Below are positions 56,250-64,000 of a DNA stretch of 64,000 bases, piece by piece. Every line of letters starts with the position of its first letter. The first letter of the stretch is position 1. A program made the translations under genes and the position numbers. Source of the stretch: Lunularia cruciata (Eukaryota > Streptophyta > Marchantiopsida > Lunulariales > Lunulariaceae). The DNA is taken from NCBI GenBank assembly GCA_948567375.1, contig OX419758.1, positions 61,881,001-61,945,000 on the forward strand, read 5' to 3'. The notes under the pieces were generated by a model. It searched no databases, was not told the DNA's origin, and worked only from the letters and a program-made list of their open reading frames with translations.

Positions 56250-57251
56250 AGTCAAGGGCCTTTGGGAAGTCGAGCACAACAGTTGGTAGATATATGCCCA
56301 ATACAACCACAATTGTTACAATAGCGTTGTTCTCCTCAAGTTCCTTCTCCTCATGGGACTCCATTTTTCTGTTCTTCTACCCATCCCCGTTCTCCTTGAA
56401 GCAGTCATGCTCCTCGGTCTCACAACCAAAGGTTGCCCAGTTCCATTGGTACTGGTCCACCCATGGGTGGCATTTCTGCCCAATAATTTTGAGGTGGAAC
56501 TACTCCTTCACCTCCACCTAATGCTCTTGCTATTCTTTGCACACAAGCAATGGCTTCAAATATCATGCGAGGATTTTGTACCATGACTTCTTGGCAAATC
56601 TGCTCCTTCAACCCTTGTTTGAAATTGCTAAGATCCTTTGTTGGACTCATGTCGGTTATTGCGACTTGTAGATCCAGAAATGCCTCCACATAATTTTGTA
56701 TGTTGTTCTTTTATTTCAATCCCCATAGTCGGATCCGGGTCATCTGCACAAAATCCACCAATTGGAAATTCTTCAATAATCCTTCTTGCATTGTTGTCCA
56801 TGTGACCTCCCTTCTCTTGGCCAACATGGATTGTTCCCAAGTATCGTACCATATGAGGGCTTTATCAATCAAGTACCCACATGCAAATATGCCTACAGCA
56901 TGCTTGGTGATCTTTGTTGAGAACAACCAAAAATATCAATTCATTCTCGAGATATAGTTCTCCACTACTCCCATTGTATGCTGCCCCTTGTAAGGCTCAA
57001 TGTTGTAGGTCTTCTTCATCCGGAGTAGTAATGTGGCTTCATCATTGATAGGGTTTGTAGGCACGGGTGCCTCTCCAAGTACTTCAATCGCAAGTATTGG
57101 ATTTTGAGATGGCTCTTCTTCTTGCATTGTTTGATCATTCCTGAGGGTCTTCACTTGACTTTTGTAACGTCTCCATGGTCATCTTAATCTCTTGAAATTT
57201 GTTCAACATCCCTTGCATTCCTTGCACCAACTCTTGCAACTGCGGATCCAT
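56250..57251 (-). pseudogene. Chr-5 gag
   Basis: The ATG at 57251 begins MDPQLQELVQGMQGMLNKFQ. The capsid has LLRMKKTYNIEPYKGQ, KALIWYDTWEQSML and VEAFLDLQVAITDMSP. The zinc knuckle near 56290-56330 is intact (CNNCGCIGHISTNC). Stops and shifts lie near 57110, 56930 and 56700. Confidence 0.86.
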
Positions 57252-57286
57252 GGTTCCTGTAACACTCGATTGCTATATCCTAAACT

Positions 57287-57711
57287 TCAATAGAGAGTTA
57301 ATATGATCACTCTGGAGGGTGCACAAACTATTGGAACTACCATTGGGACCACAAAAGCTACCACTCGTTGGTAATATTCCTCACCAAAATTCCTGACCAC
57401 AAAATCTCTAAACATCACTTTTGGTCTCACTACATAACTAATTTCTACTTGAGTGTTAAAAGGGAAAGGATTTGAGACATTCAAATCAATCACAACAAAA
57501 TGTAAATTGTCAAATCCCACTCTCTATCATAAATCACTATAGGCAAAATCATTAGGTTTGGCAAATTCATTATTGTATCCATGAACTCTGCTCCAAAGTG
57601 AAAAACCAAATACACTCTCACTTGCTCGTGTTGAATGTACATAATCTTGATGTTGAATGGATCAAGAATGGAAAAGCAAGGCATTGGATATTGTCCTCTT
57701 GGAGCATCCAT
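57287..57711 (-). pseudogene. Chr-5 leader reading frame of unknown function
   Basis: Frames 57490-57711 (MDAPRGQYPMPCFSILDPF...) and 57287-57520 (...LHFVVIDLNVSNPFPFNTQV...IVCAPSRVIILTLY) overlap through a one-base shift. They correspond to the Chr-1 and Chr-3 leader protein. FGAEFMDTIMN in the first half and FGEEYYQRVVA in the second again show the internal repeat. Confidence 0.6.
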
Positions 57712-57820
57712 TCTATCCTCCTAATTTACCAATTATACCAGAATGTCTCTCCTCAAAATTGTTCAGTCTCAATAGCCCATGTTCTTCCAAGAGGGGTGAT
57801 CCGCTCCCATGGACAACACC

Positions 57821-57833
57821 CACTCTAATACCA
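57821..57833 (-). other. Chr-5 primer binding site (tRNA-Met type)
   Basis: On the minus strand TGGTATTAGAGTG lies one base after the 5' LTR. One C-to-T change separates it from the Chr-1 TGGTATCAGAG. Confidence 0.85.
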
Positions 57834-57834
57834 T

Positions 57835-58589
57835 TGTAATACTCTGAGAATAGGAGACCTGAAGAGAAAGACACATGAGAAACACACGCTTTCACACTCA
57901 AACTCTGATGGCCCAAAGGAGCACCTTCTCTTTATTATATAGATAAAGTGGATCTCTTCCAATGAAGCTCCACCATAGGATTAGGTACATAGATAGGTGA
58001 TATGTCAGCAAGCTCCACCCTTGTATTACTTACTTGGATGGGTGACATGTTGGTCTTGGTCCTATCTGGTTGGTCAAACAAGCTTTGACTAGAGGGAATC
58101 TTTTAGGGGAATATTCTTGTATGAACCTCAAAATCACGTGGGTGAGGTACCGTTGGAAAGCTCTTGACAAGACAAAGCAGGGGGGAGGGAAGGCCAGCCT
58201 TTCCTTTGTTGGGAGGGGGAAGCTACACATTTTTAGGCCTAATTCATCCGTTTAGGCCTCCGAAATTGCCCTCAAAGATTTCAGGCATATTTTGGTTCCA
58301 ACTCTATTAGTAGAAGTCCCCTTTTCGTGATACCTCTTTCTGATCTATTCAGTCCATCTTGTTTAATATCCTTCCAGATATTACCAACCCAATTCTCACT
58401 TTCAAATCATATGTCTAGCTATTGGTTTTAAGGTTTTCTAATCTATTTCAGCTTTCTGCCTTATAAGTAGAAGTACCCTTTTGGTGATATCTCTATTTGA
58501 TCTATTTTGACCATCATGTATAACATCATTCCAGATGTTACCAAACGAAATTTCACATCTAGATCATATGGCTAGGTCTTGGTATTACA
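57835..58589 (-). repeat. Chr-5 5' LTR
   Basis: 755 bp, TGTAATACTCTGAG to GGTATTACA. The TATA-like box lies at 57933-57942 on the minus strand. ATGTG follows at 58590-58594. Confidence 0.93.
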
Positions 58590-58980
58590 ATGTGGTGCAA
58601 CTATGGGAGAAGAGAGAGGTGGATTAAAATGTAGGGAGAGGACCTAGAAGTTATAGAAACTATCCATATAGAGAAGGCCAACCAGCCAACAATTTCAATG
58701 ATAGAAATTGTTTTGGTTGTGGAGGAAGAGGCCATATCCAAAGGAATTGCCCAAATTCCACTTACCATGGAGGAAGGGGTTATGAGGGAGCCAATAGAGG
58801 GAAAGAGGGAGGAAGTGAAACCCAAGTGGCTCCTAATCCAAACAAAGGTAAGGGAATAGCATCGATAGACGTGGTTGAGAGCAAGTATGAGAAGGGAGAG
58901 TGCTCAAACTCCAAGGGTCTTAATTTGGAGCTTTGGCACAAGAAGAAGAGAGCTTGTTTTGCAGAGGATGTTCACTCTTC
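58590..58980 (+). pseudogene. OTA-2 gag, distal part with zinc knuckle
   Basis: After the target duplication the frame continues as in OTA-1 (LWEKREVD). CFGCGGRGHIQRNC at about 58712-58753 is a CX2CX4HX4C knuckle, followed by a Gly/Lys-rich tail. Confidence 0.87.
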
Positions 58981-59880
58981 TCAAGGATTTACTCCAAGCA
59001 AGGATACTCCTATGTCTACTAGGAGCACTTGTAACTCAACACCATCAACAACAAAGACTCCAAGGAAGAAGTTGGGGATGGAAGATTTCTTGATTTCAAA
59101 GCAACAATGGAACTATGATGTGTTGGAGGATGTTGGTAGTCACAAGGCTAACATCATAACGGGCCAATTGATTGCTTTGAACCCTACCTTGAGAAAGGAG
59201 CTTAGAGGTGGTTTGAGTTCTACAAGGAGCAACAGGAAGAAGAAGGCAAACGCCCTAGTATCAATGGGGGTAGTAGATGCCAAGCCAACACCATGGGAGG
59301 CTTGTGAATATGCCTCCAAATTGATGTGAGAGTGAATGGTCACAACATCAAGGATGCATTGGTTGATAGAGGATTAGCAGTGAATGCCATGTCAGAAAGG
59401 TTGATGAAGAAGTTGGGTATGATACCCTCAAGACCTTCAACATTGTGGTGAGCATGGCAAACAAGAAACAAGTTAGACCTATAGGGGTGATGGATAAAGT
59501 GGTAGTTTCAGTTATGGGAGTTCAAAATCTCATGACTTTTCAAGTCTTGAAAGATTCAAGCTATAACTTACTTCTTGGGAGGCCATGGTTGAGAGCAGCA
59601 CGCATAATTGATAGATGGCAAAAAGGGTACTTGAGGATTGGGCCATCAAACCATAGAGTCACAATTCTTGTGACTAACACCACCAACACTTCACATTCAG
59701 ATACACCATCTTTTGATTATTAGGAATCAAATTCTAAAGAAGGAGCTTCAAGTGTGGACACAACCATGGAAGATGAGACTTCTACGGAGGAGGATGAATC
59801 TGAATCTGATTCAGATGTGTATCTCTTATGTGCTATGGATTTTGCACCTAAGCCAGAGGTTTTGAAGGACCCAGATAAAT
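58981..59880 (+). pseudogene. OTA-2 protease region
   Basis: SKDTPMSTRSTCNSTPSTTK begins the linker, and ALNPTLRKELRGGLSSTRS is shared with OTA-1. The active-site region near 59360 is shifted out of frame (DRG-type as in OTA-1). YNLLLGRPWLRAARI near 59560 is the second box. An acidic spacer (STEEDESESDSD) leads to RT. Confidence 0.82.
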
Positions 59881-60475
59881 CACCATTGACACTTGAGGAG
59901 GTAAAGAGAAGGTTAGCTACCCTCAAGTATGGCCCAAATGTTACCAAAGAGGAGAAGGTGAGATTTGAGGAGATTTTCCACAAGTTCATCCATGTTTTTG
60001 CTTTCAATTACAAGGATTTGAAGGAAGTCACCTTGGAGGAGCACAAGATAGAGGTGGAGTCACATGCAAGACCAATTCGCTAAAAGCAACGTCGCATTAG
60101 CCCACCAATCTCTTTGGTTTTGAAGGAGGAGATTCATAAGCTCAAGGAAGCCGGATTTATCTTTGAGGTGGAGAATTTAGAATGGGTGTCTCCAATTGTC
60201 ATTGTGAAGAAAAAGAATGGCAAGCTTCGGGTATGTATGGATTACAAGAAGCTCAATGTTGTTACCAAGAAGGACTACTACCCATTGCCATTCATTGATG
60301 AGATCTTGGAGGAGGTTGCAGGTCATGAGAGGTACAGTTTTGGAGATGGTTATAGTGGATATAACCAAATCAAGATTGCACCAGAGCATCAACAACTCAC
60401 CACGTTCACCACACCTTGGGGAACTTATGCTTTCAAGGCCATGCCTTTTGGGCTTTACCAAGATGGGCATGATCA
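59881..60475 (+). pseudogene. OTA-2 reverse transcriptase, catalytic half deleted
   Basis: The pre-RT part (PLTLEEVKRRLATLKYGPN) and fingers (VSPIVIVKKKNGKLRVCMDY, YNQIKIAPEHQQLTTFTTPW) are well kept. After the MPFGL box near 60450 the frame jumps straight to YQDGHDHPIAYASRQM, which is RNase H. The palm with the YxDD-like box, the thumb and the connection are gone. OTA-1 retains them (30509-30960). Confidence 0.9.
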
Positions 60476-60800
60476 TCCAATAGCTTATGCTAGTAGGCAG
60501 ATGGTTTTAGTAGAGAAGAACTAGTCTGGCACGGAGAGAGAAGAGTTGGCAGTGATCTTTGGTCTCAAGAAATTAAGACACTACTTGATTGGAGGGAAAG
60601 CCACCATTGTCACGGATCACAAGGCTTTGAAGTTCATCTTCAACAAGCCTAATGTTGAAGGGAGACTAGCAAGGTGGATGATACTCCTATCTGAGTATGA
60701 CTACACCATTGAGGATAGGCCAGGAAAGAAACATGCAAATGCTGATTTGTTATCTAGAGCCTATCATCATGATGGAGATGAGCCAATGGATGATTCCTTC
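60456..60800 (+). pseudogene. OTA-2 RNase H
   Basis: HDHPIAYASRQM, ELAVIFGLKKLRHYLIGGKA and IVTDHKALKFIFNKP are RNase H blocks, ending with HANADLLSRAYH. The first catalytic Asp block (YTDAS in OTA-1) is lost in the deletion. Confidence 0.88.
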
Positions 60801-62115
60801 CTGGATGAGGAGCTTATGACAATCTCAATCACTCAAGAGGTTCCAGTGGAGTACAAGGAGATTGTGGATTTTGTGACAAGAGGTAACTATCTAGAAGGGA
60901 TGCATGCTAGGGAGAGGAAGGCCCTTGCAACAAGATCTAGACCTTACACAATGGTGGAGGATATTCTTTTCACCAAGGAGCAGATGGTCTACTTTGAAGA
61001 GTAGTGGGTAAGGAAGAGTCTATCCTACTCATAAAGGAGTTTCCTGAAGGTTTAGTGTGTGGAGGACACTTTGCAGGAAAGGGACTGCTTTCAAGATTCT
61101 AGATGCAAGTTACCATTGGAGAGGGATTTTCAAGGATTGTCTTGATTATTGCAAAACTTTTCATGTTTTTCAAGCTTTTGCTAGAAATTCTACATCCAAT
61201 CCACCACTTAGATCAATTCCATTGCTAGGACCTTTTGAGAAGTGGAGAATTTATTTTGTAGGTCCTCTCAATAGAACCCCAAGGAACAATTGGCACATTG
61301 TGGTAGTTACTGATAACCTTACCAAGTGGGTTGAGGCTAGACCATTGAGGGACAAGAATGAAGATGAAGTTGGTAGATTTCTTTATGAATGCATTATCAC
61401 TAGATTTGGATGCCCTTTGGAGTTGGTTTTTGATAGAGGAGGAGAGTTTATAGGAAGCATTACTATAGGCATGCTACAACATTTCTCTATCACACATAGA
61501 GTAACTACATCCTATAAGCCAAATTCCAATGGCTTGACAGAGAGAACCAATCAAACCTTGTGCATGATGTTGGCCAAAGATATAGAAATGGAGGGAGCTA
61601 AACATCATTGGAACAAGAGAATTCTTGCAGTTTTGTGGGAGTATAGGACAACCATGAAGACTTCCACCGGATATTCTCTATTTCAATTGGTATATGGTAT
61701 TGAGTCTACCCTACCTATTCACTTTGATCTTCCTACCTTCCAAAGCATTCATAGGAGATTGAAGAAAGCACAAGGAGGTGATGTATAGAAGTCAAGGAAG
61801 GAATAACTCATGGAGTTGGAAGAGGCAAGAGCAGTTGCTATGGTTCGAGTGGATCAAACCCAAAGGAAACAAAAGGAGAGCTATGACAAGAGGCAAGGCA
61901 AGAAGATGGTGGAGCCTTTCAAAGAAGGTGATTGGGTGATGTTGTTTGATTCCATTCAATTCAAGAGAGTGCAAAAGAAGTTTTTGCCTAAATACTTTGG
62001 ACCTTTCATAGTGGAGAAGGTGTGGGGTAATTACACATATGATCTCAAGGAGCTAGGAGGAAGACACTTTGATAAGATTAACCATGATAAGTTGAAGATG
62101 TATTATAGAAGGTAG
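60801..62115 (+). pseudogene. OTA-2 integrase
   Basis: The zinc-binding part near 61020-61170 is damaged (FHVFQAF for CHVCQAF). The core frame 61057-61788 has FEKWRIYFVGPLNRTPRN (D of the first block changed to Y), ELVFDRGGEFIGS and GLTERTNQTLCMMLA. The C-terminal part 61810-62115 has EPFKEGDWVMLFDS and FLPKYFGPFIVEKVWGNYTY, ending KLKMYYRR. No chromodomain. Confidence 0.9.
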
Positions 62116-62150
62116 AGACCTTCACTTTTAGGACAAAGTAAAAACATAGT

Positions 62151-62161
62151 CCGGGGGTAAA
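62151..62161 (+). other. OTA-2 polypurine tract
   Basis: CCGGGGGTAAA lies directly before the 3' LTR start TGTAACACCC. Confidence 0.75.
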
Positions 62162-62843
62162 TGTAACACCCGTTTGTGCATGTGTGTGGTATTGTGATAT
62201 TTAGCTTGGTATTACAAGTACTTGAGAGATATTATTTAGATAGAGATAAAGGATAGTTCTACATTCATCATGATTAGATAAATTTAGTCATAGCTAAGAT
62301 AGAAGGGACCTTACTTTAGAGGAAGTGGAAAAGATGAGCACCACTATTTTGGATTCTAGTGTGTTGACTTGGTATTATTCCTAGGTGTTTGGCTTTGAGG
62401 AAAGAGTTGAGAACTCTTGGGCCTGCAAGCCTTTTTGTTTTGGATTCTTCTATAGTCTAAGGATAGCCCATGTGAAGGAATCCTTGACTTAGTGGTTGGG
62501 TCAAGATAAGATCACATGCTTAGGGGAATATGCCCATGTGAATGGATATTCCTTTCTATTTTTTGACTTTACTTGACTTTTAGCCTAGAAACTTGAGTTA
62601 CTCTAGTAATTAGTAACTTTGGTATGTAACTATTTCACAAGTATGTAAACAAGAGGTGAGGAGGTATTCATCATCCTTTCATTTGCTACTATCTCTCTCT
62701 CATTGAATTCTCTAGTGAGCAATGTCTTGAGTCTTGGAGTGTTAGCCTTGGAGGAGTATGATGGAGTTGAGGTTCCTTGCCTTGGTGCGCTACCATAATA
62801 ACCTTCAGAGGTTCATCCTAAGTGAGAGATAGGCCGGCTCACA
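62162..62843 (+). repeat. OTA-2 3' LTR
   Basis: 682 bp, near-identical to 49005-49696 apart from point changes and a few short indels, such as the loss of 'cttagtccatgg' near 62782. It ends CGGCTCACA; the next base belongs to Chr-4 integrase. Confidence 0.92.
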
Positions 62844-64000
62844 GGACACGGCCAATTTGGTTTTGAAGAGACCAAAGAGTGTTCTCCAAAACAAATTGGT
62901 GAATTGAGTGCCACTATCAATGATGAGTACCAAAGATGGGCCATGGTGAGGAAACATGGCATCTAAGTACAATTGAGCTAATTGGAGAGCCATCACATCC
63001 TTGGTGGTAAGACACACATGGATCATTTTGCTCAGTCGATCAACAAAGACAATGATGGAGTCAAATCCTAAGGTGGTCTTGGGTATTTCACAAACCAGAT
63101 CCATGCTTACTTGTTCTCAATGGTGTACAAGAGTAGGAAGGAGTTGAAGAAGTCCTATTGGAGCTTGATTAGATGCTTTATTTTGTTGGCAAAGGAGGCA
63201 ACATACTCTATCACATCATTGCTCATCTTGGGCCAATAATAATTGTATTTGGCTACATCTAAGGTTTTATCCACTCCAATGTGACTGGCAATGGTAGAAT
63301 CATGGCATTCAATTAGGATGGTGGTCCTTAGGTCCTTTTCATCCAAATCCATAACCTGCCATCCCAAAATGTGAGTCCTTTGGTATTGGTGACACCTTGG
63401 ATGGTCGAACTCCTACAATCTATGGGTCAATTTTTGTAGCAATATGCATCCTTGGCTAGAATTTAGGGTTCATCTTAACCTCTACCACCAAATTATTTGC
63501 CATAGGCATTTGATTGAATGCATCTACAAGTTGCCCTCTTGCCTTCCACATATGTGGTTGTCATGTTGAACCATTGTCTCCACTCTGCCTACCAAATCTA
63601 TTGATGGGAGAGATCTTTTTGTGTCTTGAGGTAGACTAGAGGTTTTTGATTTGTCTTCATCACAAATGCTTTCTTGCCAAGGTAGTGCTTCCAATGCTTG
63701 GTTGCAAGGACAATTTCCAACTCTTTTTTTTGGTGGTGTGATAGTTGCATTTTGCTTATAACAACTTCCAAGAGAAATATGCAACTAGGTACCATCCGTC
63801 ATGCCACTCTTGTTGTAGGATTGCTCCTATGGCTATCCCCAATGCATCTATAGCCAACTTGATTGGATGTTTTAGGTCATACCATTTCAAGATTGGTGCC
63901 ATGTAGTAATGCATCTGTCAATTCTTAAAAGGCCAATTCTTATGTAGTTCCCTACATCTACTTTTTCCCCTTGCCAGGCAATGCTATAAGAGGTTGTGCC
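62844..64000 (-). mobile_element. Chr-4, right piece: integrase and RNase H (runs off right edge)
   Basis: On the minus strand, MDLVCEIPKTTLGFDSIIVF, SKMIHVCLTTKDVMALQLAQ and LIIDSGTQFTNLFWRTLFG are integrase core. ECHDSTIASHIGVDKTLD near 63310 is the zinc-binding part. VVISKMQLSHHQKKE and NQKPLVYLKTQKDLSH near 63620 are RNase H. Stops and shifts throughout. It continues the left piece at 45269-46699. Confidence 0.87.

Larger units (their letters stand above)
51969..58589 (-). mobile_element. Chr-5: full-length chromovirus inside OTA-2 gag
   Basis: 6.6 kb with LTRs at 51969-52723 and 57835-58589, each 755 bp and nearly alike. The target duplication is ATGTG (51964-51968 and 58590-58594). Contents and order equal Chr-1. 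It contains the longest open pol frame in the window (53365-54438). Frameshifts and stops remain, and the protease active site is changed. Confidence 0.95.
49005..62843 (+). mobile_element. OTA-2: non-chromodomain gypsy, plus strand, holding Chr-5
   Basis: LTRs at 49005-49696 and 62162-62843 (TGTAACACCC...GGCTCACA) are very alike. A tRNA-Asp type primer site follows the first LTR and a purine tract precedes the second. The inside reads leader, gag, protease, RT, RNase H and integrase without chromodomain, typical of the Ogre/Tat/Athila branch. Chr-5 (51969-58589) interrupts gag. The flanks differ (TATAC left in MT-4, GGACA right in Chr-4), so there is no target duplication. Confidence 0.9.

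Noticed and set aside
1-64000. CRISPR arrays, bacterial operons, rRNA genes or organelle DNA
   Set aside because: No regular short repeats with spacers, no Shine-Dalgarno-led genes, no rRNA or organelle gene motifs; the content is plant nuclear retroelements.

Overview
The window is nuclear DNA of a land plant with a large, repeat-choked genome. The size class and Ty3/gypsy dominance would fit a gymnosperm, but the species cannot be told from the sequence. I see no intact host gene. Nearly everything recognisable is LTR retrotransposon, mostly Ty3/gypsy and all decayed by stops and frameshifts. Many of the stops look like C-to-T changes, as expected in methylated DNA. The elements sit inside one another.

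Five families can be separated. (1) 'Chr': a chromodomain gypsy (chromovirus) with LTRs of about 735-755 bp (TGTAATACC...ATTACA), a tRNA-Met type primer site and an extra leader reading frame before gag. Copies are Chr-1 8717-15313, Chr-2 26735-28570, a solo LTR 27658-28405, Chr-3 39648-41797, Chr-4 45269-46699 plus 62844-64000, and Chr-5 51969-58589. (2) 'ChrB': a second chromovirus with 350-410 bp LTRs, 15477-23696. (3) 'OTA': a non-chromodomain gypsy with a tRNA-Asp type primer site, OTA-1 28571-39466 and OTA-2 49005-62843. (4) 'MT': a gypsy family with TGTCACGCC LTRs whose polyprotein carries a DNMT3-like C5 cytosine methyltransferase domain between protease and reverse transcriptase. Copies are MT-1 (minus, pieces 8020-24780), MT-2 32949-38933, MT-3 39467-45268 and MT-4 46700-49004. 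(5) 'CC': an element family with a long coiled-coil protein and no visible polymerase, CC-1 1-1307 and CC-2 18928-22640.

Layout. 1-8019: the end of CC-1, a degenerate tandem repeat, a decayed coiled-coil gene and AT-rich DNA with nothing recognised. 8020-24780: MT-1 on the minus strand, split by Chr-1 (target duplication CTATG) and ChrB-1 (CTATT/CCATT); ChrB-1 is itself split by CC-2. 24781-26734: AT-rich, nothing recognised. 26735-39466: the Chr-2 remnant with a solo LTR in it, then OTA-1, which holds MT-2 in its gag. 39467-45268: MT-3, holding the rearranged Chr-3 (target duplication ATAGG). 45269-64000: Chr-4, whose integrase gene is broken by MT-4, then OTA-2, which holds Chr-5 in its gag (target duplication ATGTG).

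The main biological point is the MT family. Its reading frame runs gag (two zinc knuckles), aspartic protease (DSGA), cytosine methyltransferase (motifs I, IV, VI, VIII and IX/X in unpermuted order) and reverse transcriptase. MT-2 has lost the methyltransferase middle, including the catalytic cysteine, and also RT and integrase. MT-3 keeps all methyltransferase motifs, but with stops and frameshifts. Family assignments come from reading motifs by eye; no database search was run.
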